Assembly: GCA_034440635.1 (NCBI GenBank)
Contig: JAOTON010001356.1
Span: 964,501 to 1,028,500, forward strand
Length of the DNA: 64,000 nt
Direction of reading: 5' to 3'
Source: Lepas anatifera
Taxonomy: Eukaryota > Arthropoda > Thecostraca > Lepadidae
Made by a program: the position numbers and the translations under genes. Of this stretch, positions 11,267 through 23,670 are shown piece by piece. The notes below the pieces were generated by a model. It did not search any database, was not told where the DNA came from, and worked only from the letters and a program-made list of their open reading frames with translations. Position 1 is the stretch's first letter. Each line of letters starts with the position of its first letter.

Positions 11267-12600
11267 CTGGAAAGCAAACGGCGCCCCCTTGAGTAAAGGC
11301 GCCCTCTGGATAGCATAGGCGCCCTTGAAAAGCGTAGGCGCCTCCTGGACAGCTGAGGCGCCTCCGAAGAAGAGAAACGGCGCCCCTAGATATCACATGC
11401 GCCCCCTGGTTAGCACAGGCACCCCTTGACAGCAAAAAGGCGCCCTCCGCAGAGAAAAAGGCGCCCCCTGGACAACATAGGCGCCCTTTGATAAGAAAGG
11501 CGCCCCTGGAGAGATAAGAGAAACCCCCCATCCCGAGAACAACGGCGGCAGGGACGGCGGATTCCGCAGGACAGGGTGTGCAGTTGCACACCTTGAAAAA
11601 TGATGGTGTACAATAGTATATTTTTGCACACCTGGTTTTGACCTCGTACGGGGAGGCCCTCACGGATTTGGGTGGCACCCCGGATTTTGCCGGCGCCCCC
11701 GGCCGGTCAAGAGAAAATCAGACACATCGCCTGTCTGAAGGGGTAGCCCTGGAAAGCAACTGCGCCCTGGAAAGCAAAGGCGCCCCCTTGAGTAAAGGCG
11801 CCCTCTGGATAGCATAGGCGCCCTTGAAAAGCGTATGTGTAAAATAAAATACACTTTCAAATATGAATGGCGCCTCCTGACATCAAAGCTGCACCCTGGA
11901 CAGCAAAAGGTGCCCACCCCCTTGAGTAAAAGCGCCCCTCTGGATAGCAAAGGCGACCTCTAGACAGCAGAGGCGCCCTGGACAGAAAAAGGCACCCCCA
12001 ATTGAGGAGTAACGACGCCCCTGAATAGCATAGGCGCCCTCTGGTTAGCACAGGCACTCCTGTACACTAAGAGGCGCCCCTCCCCCCATAGAGCAAAGGC
12101 ACCCCTCTGGATATCATAAGCTCCTTTAATAGCAATCGCGCTCCCTGGACAGCAGGAGCGCCCTCTGGATAGGATAGGCGCCCCAAAAACAGCAAATACG
12201 CCCTTTGATACCAAAAGCGCCCCATGGACAGAACACACCCTCTGGATAGCATAGGCACCCCTGGACGGCAGAGACGCCCCTAAAGAAGAGCAACGGCACC
12301 CCGGATAGCATATGCGCCCCTGGTTAGCACAGGCACCCTGGACAGCAAAAGGCGGCCCCCGCCCCCTGAGTAAAGGATCCGGGTCTCTGGATAGCATAGG
12401 TGCCCCTGGATAGCGCAGGCGCCTCCTGGACAGCAGAGACGCCTCCGAAGAAGATCAACGGCGCCCCTTGATATCATATGCACCCCTGGTTAGCACAGGC
12501 ATCCCTGGATAGCAAAAGGCGCCCCCGAGCAAAGGCGCCCCATCTGGAAAGAATAAGCACCCATGGATAGGAAAGGCGCCCCTGGAAAGGACAGCAGAAC
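11267..12600. repeat. GGCGCC satellite, array 1, about 20-bp degenerate units
   Basis: Units of 19-22 bp such as GGCGCCCTCTGGATAGCATA repeat through two blocks (11267-11530 and 11750-12600) on either side of a hairpin-bearing module (11535-11745). GGCGCC or a one-base variant starts most units, while the rest diverges. Same family as 18890-18962 and 61440-64000. Confidence 0.88.
11549..11725. repeat. Hairpin-bearing module next to the GGCGCC satellite, copy 2
   Basis: It starts GGGACGGCGGATTCCGCAGG, with GTGTGCAGTTGCACACC in place of the copy-1 hairpin, then TTTTTGCACACCTGGTTTTG and the same GGCGCCCCCGGCCGGTC end. The stem bases changed on both sides (GTGGTGCA to GGTGTGCA), so pairing is kept despite sequence change. 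Confidence 0.75.
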
Positions 12601-14239
12601 ATTTTTTAAGGAAAACTCAGTGGAGGCGGGGCGGTGGAGATTTTCTTGTGCTGGCCATTATAATGTCTTCGGGGATCAAACCCCATTTGGAGGGGGCGTT
12701 AATAAAATTTAGACGTGCTAGTGTTAAAAAATGTCTCCTAATTTTTGTTATTCCATATTCTAAAGATTAGAGATGCTGCCCAGGACTGCGGGTTTTTTTC
12801 AACGGAAAAAGGCCAAACCGGGTTTGCGAAAAGGCGAAAAGGTTCAAGTTGTATTTGCACTAAAAAATCTTGTTTTTTATAAATTTCGTCAAGTTCTTCC
12901 CAGTACGGCTGTTGGAGTCTGAGTTTCATTAAAGTCCTCAAGGGACTTGTCACGGAGACCCACCCCACCACCCGAACGAGTAACGCCCACAATGAAGGGT
13001 TGATTTAGAAGCCAAAGTTTAACCTCCTACAAAGCACAGGGATGGCCGCCTCGATCAGGTCACCCTCTCATCAGTCAGTTGCCAGCCGACCTACGTCGGA
13101 CAAACGATTGAGCGCCGGAGCGTCTCAGGGAACCGATCTCAAGCCTGGACATGCACTGCCACTGCATGCTTCTCAGCAGCGGGCCGGAGCCCGACGCTCT
13201 ACCAACCGAGCAACCGGGGCGGCCAAATGGCCAAATAAATACCACAAAAGCCATATTTGAGGCTAAAACGAACCCTACCGGGTGTCATAAACCCACAGAA
13301 AAAGGACAGAGCACTTTTGTATCACTGCAGTGAACAGTGCACTGTATAAAACTAAATGTTGATAATTTGATATTGACTTGACGATATATTTTTAGCACAC
13401 TGCCCATCTCATAAGAAGGCAGGAGTCCCCTTCAATCCCGTGTGGCGACCCAATTATTTTATCCACATAACTAAACAATTTGTATTAGCATCATCAATTA
13501 TCTTGGCCGCACCACTCCCCGCTAACATTTGATATCTTCCTGCCTTTTCTGTGAATTGTTTGCTCTTGAACAGTGACGGATCCATAGGCAGATCCAGGAT
13601 TGCCAATCGGAGGGGAGCACCTTCCGGGGGCGCCATCCGGAGCAGGGGGCGCAACTTTTGACCGGAAAAACCCACCAGGTGGGCGTAAAATCCTATCGGT
13701 GAGCACCGATTTTCGCATCCTGGGGTAGAGTGGAAGCGCCACTTCAGGCGAGTGCCATCGACCTTTCAGGGGCGCCATGACCATTTCAGGGGCGCCAAGG
13801 ATCGATCGGGGGCTGCATCTGCCCTCCCTTTGTTCCCTGGATCCGCGTATGTGCGGATCTAGAATTTTAGTAAGGTGGGGGGTGGGGGAAACGCGGAGCC
13901 TCAAAGTGGGCACTTTACCATCAACTTTTCACCCAAAGGGCGCCTATGGTATTCAGTTTTCGGTTAAGATAATTTTGGTAGCCATGTGATTGAATGCTGA
14001 AATAGATCATGGCAGGAATAGGCATGTGTGATTTGTGACATAAATGGGACCTACTAGAATAAAAAGAAAACAGCTTCAACGTGTCCAAGTACTCTCTTGA
14101 TGAATTGGTAATTTTTTCGTTCATTGGCTATGATTTGCGCGTTTAATGATCATGTGCAGTGTTCAAATCGAAGTGAAAAGACCATTCAGATTGATAAAAC
14201 AGTATATTTTATCACTGACCATCCACTTATACCATCAAC
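12601..14239. other. SORL1 intron 2, between satellite and LINE
   Basis: It contains the GGCGCC-family element at 13560-13930 and, at 13175-13235 on the minus strand, a tRNA-like fragment (GTTGCTCGGTTGGTAGAGCG) without a convincing B box. Nothing else is recognised. Confidence 0.35.
13560..13930. repeat. Element related to the GGCGCC family
   Basis: GGATCCATAGGCAGATCCAGG opens a GC-rich stretch with GGGGGCGCCATCCGG, GGGGCGCCATGACC and GGGGCGCCAAGG units, and it ends around GGATCTAGAATTTTAGTAAG. A similar arrangement occurs at 43204-43460. I cannot define exact ends. Confidence 0.4.
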
Positions 14240-15700
14240 CATCGCCTTCAGTCAAGTTCAGGACTCACTTAAGAAGAGGTGAGCTGCACTTGATGCCCAA
14301 ATCGAGACACAGCCGCCTCCCGATGGACAGACCGCGCAGAAATACGTCCTCGTCGCGTTTGATTTCGCACACGCGTACGACTAGTGGACCACCACCTGCT
14401 ACGCGTTCGCCTGTTAGATGGGGCTGTCAAATTGACGGTGGCCTGGATTTGGCAGTGACTCCGGGACCAAGAGTCCAGGTGGAACTAAATGGTGTGCTTT
14501 CCATAGCGCATTTTCGAACTGGCCTGCCGTGAAGTCTCTTATCGCCAGTTTTATTTTTATGGGGCTCGCTGGTAGACGCACTCTGCGCGGTTCCCGGATG
14601 CTCCCTACATGTACGCCGATGATACGGCGCTCTCTGCACGGGCAACAACATCCAGTCGCCAAGGACCGGGCGCAATAAAGCTGCTGCTGGCACCCTCATG
14701 AAGTGGACCCGACAGCACAAAATGGTGGTATCAGGAGCCAAGATCAAGTACTGGTGATGTCCCAGTGGGCCAGAGACGCTGATCCCTTCAATTTTAAGGT
14801 CGACGGGAAGTCTGTCACTGCTGGAGACACCTACAGCTATTGACGTCACCATCGATCGGCTCCTCCATTTCGGTCCACACTGTAAGAGACTGTGGGGAAG
14901 GTCCACCCCGCATCTCCCACCTACGTCAACTGTCCGGCTGCAACTGGGGCTGCACGAACAGCACCTCGACCGTCGCTACTGGCTACGTGGAGGAGCGATG
15001 GAGTAGCGGCCGCAGCATGGCTCCACGCCACCGCCATTTCATGTCAGCTGCTGGAACGCAAAATGAGAGCGTCGGCGCGTATCATCACAGGATGCACCAC
15101 TCCACTCCCAGCCGAGTTAAGACTCCCCGCGTAGCCGAAGGAGGGTACTCGCGACCCGACTGCTGGTGAAATTCCATACCCTGCCGCCTGAAGACCCTCT
15201 GTGAAGACGTGCGGAGGCGACAGCGCCCTCTCGACTCTCCTCGGTGACCGGGTGGCGGCAGGTGGGCAAAGACATGTGGATCAGCAGGCATCTCCTCCCA
15301 TCAGTCTTTCCTTCCTCGACGTCTTCCACTTGGGTATCGAGAGTGAGTCACATTTCAACTAGACGTGGGCCCACTGACATCAGGAGCGCTACCTGTCCGG
15401 AAGAAGCGAGTAGCTCTCCCCACCTCGCTTCCCTGACTCAATGTGCCACATGGGTGTGGACCGACGGGTCAGTGCACGGAGGGTCACGAGCGGGGAGCTG
15501 GGTCTTCATCGAGTCACCAGACAGAGCCCAGCATGAGCTCAGGCGACCAGCAGGCTCGCTCTGCTCAGTTTTCAGGCTGAGATGGAAGCCATCCAAACTG
15601 CCTGTTCTTCCTACTGGACTAATCAGTGCACACAGAAGATCCAGTCATCTTCAGCATGGCCTGCCAAGGTGACGACGCATTATAGAAATAAAATGGCTTC
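14240..15700 (+). mobile_element. Decayed I-clade-like LINE with RT and RNase H
   Basis: Motif A is seen at about 14344-14382 (YVLVAFDFAHAYD). The equivalent of GLPQGSVLSPVLF follows near 14521, with TGA in place of the Gln codon. The catalytic YADD is at 14612-14623 (MYADDTALSAR). A segment RLLVKFHTLPPEDPL follows near 15158. At 15451-15510 the sequence reads WVWTDGSVHGGSRAGSWVFI, the first strand of an RNase H domain with TDGS. RT plus a downstream RNase H is typical of I/R1/LOA-type LINEs. Multiple stops and frame changes show it is dead. It lies in SORL1 intron 2. Confidence 0.75.
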
Positions 15701-16206
15701 AATGTCTGCAGATAAGACAGCGAATCGGTAAAAATCGCAAACTTCCTACCATCAGCTTAGACACCTGGTCCAAACAGAAAAAGGAGTACAGCTCTGAAGT
15801 AAAAATGGATCCTTCGTAAGGTAAACTAGAAAACTTCTTACATCGTCACCAACAAATGCACGCCCTGTGCCATTGTCACTTTCTTTTGCAACCGTCTATA
15901 TAGAAACAGACATGGTTTTCGAACGGCTCCGCAAGCAAGTTCATAAAATATTGGCGCGTCGGTTCAGGAGGCAAATTTTTGCTTTGTTGGCGTAGGTTGT
16001 GTTCGTGTTAACTGTCGAGATGAGCTATGGTTCAATAACAGCTGCTTCATGTGGTTCGACGAGATTGCTGTCGATACCAGCCTGTGCCAGCCAGGCACAA
16101 CTCTCACTCCTGGTGACGGTTGCAAAACGCGAGCCACTGTCTATCTGACTGAGGTAGGCGTCGCCAAAAAATGTTTGGTATGTGGGGCGTGTTTGACTTA
16201 TTTTAA

Positions 16207-16650
16207 AGGGAACGTGGCACCTTGGTAAAATCCTGGAATTTTGTGTAATTAGGCGTACTTTTAGCCGAAAATAATGAAACCACTCATGATTTCTCTGAAA
16301 AATGTACAACAAGCTCAATGCTTTTATTTTTAAAATACTCCTCTAGAAAAATGAATAAATATCTGCCTCTGGATGATGTCATGATCTGGCAACCACTACC
16401 ATACTCGAAACACTTCAAGGGCTTCGATTGGCTGATGCTTATCGTGATGTCAGCATATGTCGTCACACCAGCAGCTCACAACAATGGCCGCCTGGCGAGA
16501 GGTACATGAGAGGTACATTTCGTAGGTTTTAGTTTTTCTACGGAAAATCGAGTTCCAAGACAAATGATATATAGAGCACCTGGTTTTCCGATTTGCTTTA
16601 CAACTTGGCTATCTCAGTTAAAATCACGTTCTAAAGGTGCCACATTCCTT
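16207..16650 (+). mobile_element. piggyBac-like MITE, copy B
   Basis: Same orientation as copy A. TTAA precedes AGGGAACGTGGCACCTTGG and follows GGTGCCACATTCCTT. Compared with copy A it keeps about 65 extra bases in the right half (gctcacaacaatggccgcc), also present in copy C, so copy A carries a deletion. Confidence 0.72.
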
Positions 16651-16959
16651 TTAATGGCTTAATGCAAAGGAGTATCTTACTGCGCATTTGTAGCGGTATT
16701 TCACTAATTTCCACTAGCATGCTTATTATGGGTGAAGCTTGGAACGCTCCTGTTACTATTCTGATAGCGAGATGACGGACATATCGATAATCTTTTTCGC
16801 GGACTAAGGAGTGGCCTCATACGCAAGCCCGGTCTGCGACCTGGGATAACCCCCACCGGCGCAGGAGAGCCGCATGACAATGTGCTGAAATCAACCATAT
16901 TTCATTCTCAATGTATCTCTTCATAAACCTGTAGGTCAGTGCCATCATTCTTTTCTTTG

Positions 16960-17052
16960 AAATAAATAGTAAATATCCCAGTCAACCCGGATTCGACCCG
17001 CACCCCTCATCACGAGACAGGACCTCTAACCACTAGACCACTGCGCCACACT
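16960..17052 (-). mobile_element. tRNA-like SINE head, family 3
   Basis: The minus strand reads GTGGCGCAGTGGTCTAGTGG with TTAGAGG, then GGGTCGAATCCGGGTTGA, giving A and B boxes about 40 bp apart. The stem partners are not conserved as in a true tRNA, and an AT-rich body follows. Confidence 0.5.
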
Positions 17053-18889
17053 GTACCGACTCCCACTAACCCTACACCTGTGACCCGTCAGAGGTCACTG
17101 GCCGGTATCACCAATCAAAACGATGCCGTGATCGTGGCGCCGGTGTTGTGTTCTACAGAAAAGGCATGGTATAAAGCTGCTTCTAGAAGAACCAAACATT
17201 AGATTCGCCTAGAATCACTTGTATCGGCGACCCAGGACCCTAAGCTGCTTTATGCTAAATTGCATCCACTTCCATTCATTTTGAGGACTTGAAACCATGG
17301 TGAGAAGCAAACATGTTCCAGAAATTTAGCTCCTTGAAATACCCTTTCGACGAATTACTAAAGCCGTTGGAGATAAGTGGGTAGTGTAAATGAATTGAAT
17401 GACTGCTATTAATTTTCCTATTCAGCCATGTCAATTCTGAGCTTTGAATGACATGTGCTCTGAACCAAAAGCTGCAAATAAAAGGTTTTCTACTAAAATT
17501 ATATTTATACATATAAGACAATGAATTTTATTATCACGATATCCATCTCCGAATATTATCAAGCGGAAGCAATGTTCTTTCATTATTTGAAATGAAAAGT
17601 CAAATCGGCGCATTAGATCGCGAGAGATTAAGATTTAAATGAAATGAGCAAAAATGTAGTCCTCCGGCAAAATGGCAAAAACTAGGTCAGAATCTTACGT
17701 TTTCCACTGGAAACTATGCCTAAGCACAAGAAAATTGACGTAGCTGCCTCCACGTGGCTGTCTTTAAACTAACTGAAGCGTGCCTTCTGACATTTGAGCT
17801 TACAAGTCGGCTGTCAAATTTCAATATCTTTTTGCTTGTACTAGAAATACTGCGTTTTGGCGTAATAAATATTGTCGGACCAGTTCGAACTTTTTTCTTA
17901 GGTGGCCTTGTTGCTTATTCAAAAGGAGGCAAATTTCAAGTTCGTCGCTTAAGAAAAAGAAATGATAAAAATGCAAAATTGAAAACATTTGTTACAAAAT
18001 TTCTCAAAAACTATTTTGAATTTAAATTCGGGGTCTTAGTTTGGGCGTCTAGCGTAAAAGGGCAATCACCCTACACAATTGCAGAGCCCTGGTATCAACT
18101 GTCAGAACCGCCAAACGGCCAGAATAGAGCCTCTTGAGAAATCTCAATCCGCTTCGCTCCATGGATTTCGTCATGCGGCTCTGACACAGCCGTACTCGAT
18201 CTTCGGACGAATAAGTGATCTATACAGCATAAGAAGTTATAACGTAGCGTATAACAATGAGCGTATAACGTGCGCATAACGTATATGTATATAGGCGATA
18301 AGCGTATAACTGTATAGCATGAGAAACATTTCTCTATCTGCACGGTATCTCATCCTCGTCAACACCTTCAGTATTTTCAGCGTATCGAAACTTTTTTGCG
18401 GAAATCCTTCAGGTGTGGCACATATGAAAGCTTATCGAGTGTGAGCCTGATAAATCTGGTTTCTGCTACAACGTCGCTCGATTTCGCGAATTTACAAAAT
18501 CGGGTATTCAGTCTCAATGTCTATTATAAAAGTGCATGCACTATGTCTTTGAACTTGAAAATTTCAGTCCATTGCGTGTGATCCATTGCTGCAATATGTC
18601 AAAGCAGGCTGCAGCCGCCTCTGCGCAGCTGCTGTAGTAGACACTGTCACACATATTGTGAAGTCTTCAACGAAAAACACGTGACGTATGTTTGCGGGAA
18701 GTGTCTGCAATATCATTGGTCATAACTGCAAACAAGGCTATGAATATCGCAGAATCCTGGGCTATGCTACTCTGTTGCTGATGCCAATCCGATACGACTG
18801 AGTTTACGCGAAATCTAAAATACCTATTTTTCGAAATATTAGAAATAAACCACCCCAAGTGGCCTCGCACGCCGAGTCCAAAGAGTTTC

Positions 18890-19016
18890 TGCAGAACGCC
18901 ATTGGATAGCAAAGGCGCCCCCAAGAGATGATGGCGCCCCCTGGGGAGGAAGGCGCCCCCTCCAGAAAATCTTGCACCACTTCTCGAAAATGGAATCCGC
19001 CGTCTCTGGACATATC
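18890..19016. repeat. Short GGCGCC satellite with reversed module
   Basis: Three or four satellite units (GGATAGCAAAGGCGCCCCC, GATGGCGCCCCCTGG, GAAGGCGCCCCC) are followed by CTTGCACCACTTCTC and GGAATCCGCCGTCTCTGG, the inverted start of the module at 11030. Confidence 0.75.
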
Positions 19017-19331
19017 ACCTACCAAAATGTCCCCGGTACTGTTCACACATCCCTAGTAACCTAAATAAATAAAACAGCCACCGCTTCATGCACGGGAAAT
19101 ACCTCATCGTACGAATCATCCGATTCTAAATAGAATACTCCACACACAGGCGGATTCAGGATTTCCGAGTGGGGTGCGGGGGAGGACATACAAGAAGGGT
19201 GCGCTGTTCGAACAGAGTCGTGTCTAGCACTAGTGCAGCGATCAATCGGCAGGGAGGGGGCGAGGTCCAACACAAGGGCGGCTAAGCGAGACTTTTATTT
19301 AGGAGAAGGGCACCGATTCTCAATTGGGGGG

Positions 19332-19597
19332 CAGGGGCGTAGCCAAGGGGGGCGGCAGGGACAGCCCCCCCCCCCGAGGGCCCGAAGGGCCCCCTGAGGA
19401 CGAGGGCCGCGTGAAGCGCGGCTCGCCCGCGCCAAATTTAAAATTTCATACCCGACAGGGCCCTCTTAAACCCTCTGCAGCACTCTATTCTGTAACAAGC
19501 AGGGCCCTTTTTTACCCATCAGGGCCCTTTTGGCGCTGCGCAAGGGGCCTTTTCGGGGTGCCGCCCCTCCCTGAGCGAAATCCTGGCTACGCCCCTG
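19332..19597. mobile_element. TIR element (CAGGGGCGTAGCCA) of 266 bp
   Basis: It starts CAGGGGCGTAGCCA and ends TGGCTACGCCCCTG, a perfect 14-bp inverted repeat seen in many hAT-like MITEs. Flanks are G runs, so a target duplication cannot be read. The interior is GC-rich with several GGGCCC repeats. Confidence 0.6.
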
Positions 19598-21704
19598 GGG
19601 GGGGAGGGGGGCTCCGCTGGCTCCATATCCTCTCCCAGACCATCGCGATGTAGCCTCACTGTCCGACTTCCTCGCCTGGCAGTCCGGCTTCCTGTGACGT
19701 CACACTCAGCTGACTGCACGGAACAGCTGACTCACGACCGCGTCGACAGCGGCGATCCACTGCGTCGCAGCATCGGCACACAGGTGCGACGGCCGTCACT
19801 GAGTCACGTCTCCGTTACAATTCTCCAGCTGTGGACCTAGGGGGCAACGGGCGCACGTGTCCTTTGATCGTGCGTCTGAACCTCAGATCCCCAGCTTTCG
19901 ATAACGCCGCCAACAACTGGCGCCCGACAAATTCATACTCTGCCCTCCCCGATCAGGGATTCTGGCTCCGCTCCTCCGACCAGAAACGGCCCAGGAGACC
20001 ACCGTGTTTCCTACAAACAAAACGATTTTATTAAATTAAACAAGGACAGTTTCATACTTCAAATTGTTCAGCGATTAGCCCTCGCTTCACTTACAGTGGA
20101 GGTGCACCGCAGCTGAAGGTCACCTGAAGGTCACCGCCGCGCGGCGATTGTGCAATTTTGGCAATCCACCAACATATGACAATCAACATAACGAAACCTG
20201 TATGATGCCGGCAGTGGCCGCGAAGCTTCGGTCAGGGTCACTGGCGGCGGAACTGGGTGGGTGGGGGGGGGACCGGGGCGCAGTGCCCCCGCTAAATCAG
20301 AAATTGTAACACTGACCTTATGGCGCTGACTAGGTAAGAAATGGGCCCGTGGCCTTTCGCCCCCCGGCCGTTCCACATTCACTGGCCAGTGTCGGTGTCA
20401 GCTTCAGTCAGCACATATATGGTGACATATGTTCTTTTGTATAGCGAATACCATTTGTGTTTTTCCATGCACCAATGTGACTCCATGGCCACTCATTTTA
20501 CCATTTTTAAACCAATCAATCTAGGATGGCGATTGGGGGATCACTCCAGTGGCCGTGACCGCAATAGACTTCTCCGTGATGTTTACCTATCCAAACTTTA
20601 GACTCATGGATAATGGGCACACACACTTATACAGCACGGCCAGGGTCCACGCACAATTCGAACACGGTGACCGTGCGCGGCAGCTGTGGCAGCTGGGCAG
20701 CTGGGCAGCTGACCGGCCCGGCCCTGCGTTACATAAAGTCGGCGGACCTGCGCGCCGCGCGGGCAGCCTGCCTAGTCATCACGCCTCCCGCCCTGCCCCG
20801 AGCGGCAGAGCCTTCCGCCCAGCGCTCCCCGGCGCTAACACATAGCCGTCTTGCGAGCGATGACACTGACGGAACAAAGCGCCTGACGAAAGTAAACGGC
20901 TAGCCGGCATTATCTTGGAATCATCTCAAAACCAAAAACCACGTCAATATGTTTTACTCAGCCATAACGTAACCCATTAACTAGAAAGCTAAGGCTAACA
21001 GAGGCCATAGTACTGCATATCCTGTTATGCAACCGGCTAATCCCAAAAGCCTCATGACCGCAGAGACCAACCTCAGCATACTTCGACTCTAATTCGGAGG
21101 GAAACATGTGACCGGTGGCGCATCGCTGGCGTCCGCCGAGCCGGCCACAGCCGACGCGGAGAAGCGAGGACTGCTGACCACTCAAAAACACCACCATCCC
21201 TATCCCGCTGGCCGATGAGTCACCTCCGACCACCAGAAGACACGCCAGAGGGCCAGGCATGCCCCAGCGGCGTCTCTGAGAGCACGAGCCGAGATAGTGG
21301 TTCTCGGGCAAAGGACGCGGGGGCGGCCAGTGTCGGTCGCTGTCCCTACACTCACGTGACCTAACGGAAGCCGGCCGTTCCCAAGAACTCAGCATCTCTC
21401 GAGACTGAGAACACCTCTCGCCCAATCCAAAGTCTAACAATATCCAACCTGGCTGTGAGTCTGTCCATAGCAAGGGGCAAGCGCGAGGCCGCCAGTTAAA
21501 AGGTGATGGGGAGGGGTAGTGAATCCTTAAAACACCCCGCTGAAACCAGAAAGCCCCCCTCAGCCATCAAAACTCATGGGTGCTGCTTTCGCGGGTTTTA
21601 ATTATACTGTCGATTTCTTTAGGCCGATCGTACAGCCCCAAGGCAAAGGCCACTCGGCCGCGGCGGGTGTGGCCGGCGATCACGCCGCTCCATTCCGCGC
21701 CACG
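19598..21704. other. SORL1 intron 2, before the 36-bp array
   Basis: GC-rich patches at 20690-20840 and 21110-21340, the former with direct repeats of CAGCTGGGCAGCTG, could be old elements or regulatory DNA. No exon or recognisable protein was found. Confidence 0.3.
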
Positions 21705-23670
21705 GACCAGCGTGTATGGGAGTTGGCGCGAGAGACCACGGACCAGCGTGTATGGGAGTTGGCGAGAGAGACCACGGACCAGCGTATAGGATTGGCGCGA
21801 GAGAGGACCAGGTGTATGGGAGTTGGCGCGAGAGACCACGGACCAGCGTGTATGGGAGTTGGCGGGAGAGACCACGGACCAGCGTGTATGGGAGTTGGCG
21901 AGAGAGACCACGGACCAGCGTGTATGGGAGTTGGCGAGAGAGACCACGGACCAGCGTGTATGGGAGTTGGCGGGAGAGACCACGGACCAGCGTGTATGGG
22001 AGTTGGCGGGAGAGACCACGGACCAGCGTGTATGGGAGTTGGCGGGAGAGACCACGGACCAGCGTGTATGGGAGTTGGCGAGAGACCACGGACCAGCGTG
22101 TATAGGAGTTGGCGCGAGAGACCACGGACCAGCGTGTATGGGAGTTGGCGCGAGAGACCACGGACCAGCGTGTATAGGAGTTGGCGGGAGAGACCACGGA
22201 CCAGCGTGTATGGGAGTTGGCGAGAGACCACGGACCAGCGTGTATAGGAGTTGGCGCGAGAGACCACGGACCAGCGTGTATGGGAGTTGGCGCGAGAGAC
22301 CACGGACCAGCGTGTATGGGAGTTGGCGGGAGAGACCACGGACCAGCGTGTATGGGAGTTGGCGGGAGAGACCACGGACCAGCGTGTATGGGAGTTGGCG
22401 AGAGAGACCACGGACCAGCGTGTATGGGAGTTGGCGGGAGAGACCACGGACCAGCGTGTATGGGAGTTGGCGGGAGAGACCACGGACCAGCGTGTATAGG
22501 AGTTGGCGCAAGAGACCACGGACCAGCGTGTATGGGAGTTGGCGAGAGAGACCACGGACCAGCGTGTATGGGAGTTGGCGGGAGAGACCACGGACCAGCG
22601 TGTATGGGAGTTGGCGGGAGAGACCACGGACCAGCGTGTATGGGAGTTGGCTGGAGAGACCACGGACCAGCGTGTATGGGAGTTGGCGAGAGAGACCACG
22701 GACCAGCGTGTATGGGAGTTGGCGGGAGAGACCACGGACCAGCGTGTATAGGAGTTGGCGCAAGAGGCCACGGACCAGCGTGTATGGGAGTTGGCGGGAG
22801 AGACCACGGACCAGCGTGTATGGGAGTTGGCTGGAGAGACCACGGACCAGCGTGTATAGGAGTTGGCCCGAGAGACCACGGACCAGCGTGTATGGGAGTT
22901 GGCGGGAGAGACCACGGACCAGCGTGTATGGGAGTTGGCGAGAGAGACCACGGACCAGCGTGTATGGGAGTTGGCGGGAGAGACCACGGACCAGCGTGTA
23001 TGGGAGTTGGCGGGAGAGACCACGGACCAGCGTGTATGGGAGTTGGCGAGAGAGACCACGGACCAGCGTGTATGGGAGTTGGCGGGAGAGACCACGGACC
23101 AGCGTGTATGGGAGTTGGCGGGAGAGACCACGGACCAGCGTGTATGGGAGTTGGCGGGAGAGACCACGGACCAGCGTGCATGGGAGTTGGCGGGAGAGAC
23201 CACGGACCAGCGTGTATGGGAGTTGGCGGGAGAGACCACGGACCAGCGCGTATGGGAGTTGGCGGGAGAGACCACGGACCAGCGTGTATGGGAGTTGGCG
23301 GGAGAGACCACCGACCAGCGTGTATGGGAGTTGGCGGGAGAGACCACGGACCAGCGTGTATGGGAGTTGGCGGGAGAGACCACGGACCAGCGTGTATGGG
23401 AGTTGGCGGGAGAGACCACGGACCAGCGTGTATGGGAGTTGGCGGGAGAGACCACGGACCAGCGTGTATGGGAGTTGGCGGGAGAGACCACGGACCAGCG
23501 TGTATGGGAGTTGGCGGGAGAGACCACGGACCAGCGTGTATAGGAGTTGGCGGGAGAGACCACGGACCAGCGTGTATGGGAGTTGGCGGGAGAGACCACG
23601 GACCAGCGTGTATGGGAGTTGGCGGGAGAGACCACGGACCAGCGTGTATGGGAGTTGGCTGGAGAGCCAG
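21705..23670. repeat. 36-bp minisatellite, about 54 copies
   Basis: The unit is GACCACGGACCAGCGTGTAT followed by GGGAGTTGGCGGGAGA, 36 bp, highly uniform, with variants mostly at GCGG/GCGA/GCGC and TATGGG/TATAGG. CGCTCCATTCCGCGC occurs at both edges (near 21686 and 23670), so the array has expanded between two copies of a short direct repeat. As 36 is twelve codons and the unit has no stop in any frame, all six frames stay open for up to 750 codons. No start context, splice site or protein similarity supports coding. Intron 2 of SORL1. Confidence 0.95.

Larger units (their letters stand above)
15701..18889. other. SORL1 intron 2, AT-rich part
   Basis: Apart from MITE copy B (16207-16650) and the SINE head (16960-17052) I see only AT-rich sequence with no supported exon. 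Around 18235-18310 there are short direct repeats of GCGTATAAC. Confidence 0.35.

Noticed and set aside
11178..12483. Cys/Gly-rich minus-strand ORFs over the GGCGCC satellite (also 61965-63901)
   Set aside because: They follow the satellite units, change register with unit length and have no start or splice context.
13175..13235. Another tRNA or SINE head
   Set aside because: Only an A-box-like segment is convincing; no good B box at the right distance.
16981..17050. tRNA gene on the minus strand (also 26884-26965 and 28930-29015)
   Set aside because: A and B boxes are present but the acceptor stems do not pair and SINE bodies follow, so these are tRNA-derived SINEs.
20958..21473. 171-codon minus-strand ORF
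   Set aside because: No recognisable domain, no splice or promoter context, and the GC-rich composition explains the open frame.
21705..23670. CRISPR-like array
   Set aside because: Units are contiguous with no unique spacers, and the genome is eukaryotic. The 83-bp and 40-bp arrays were rejected for the same reason.
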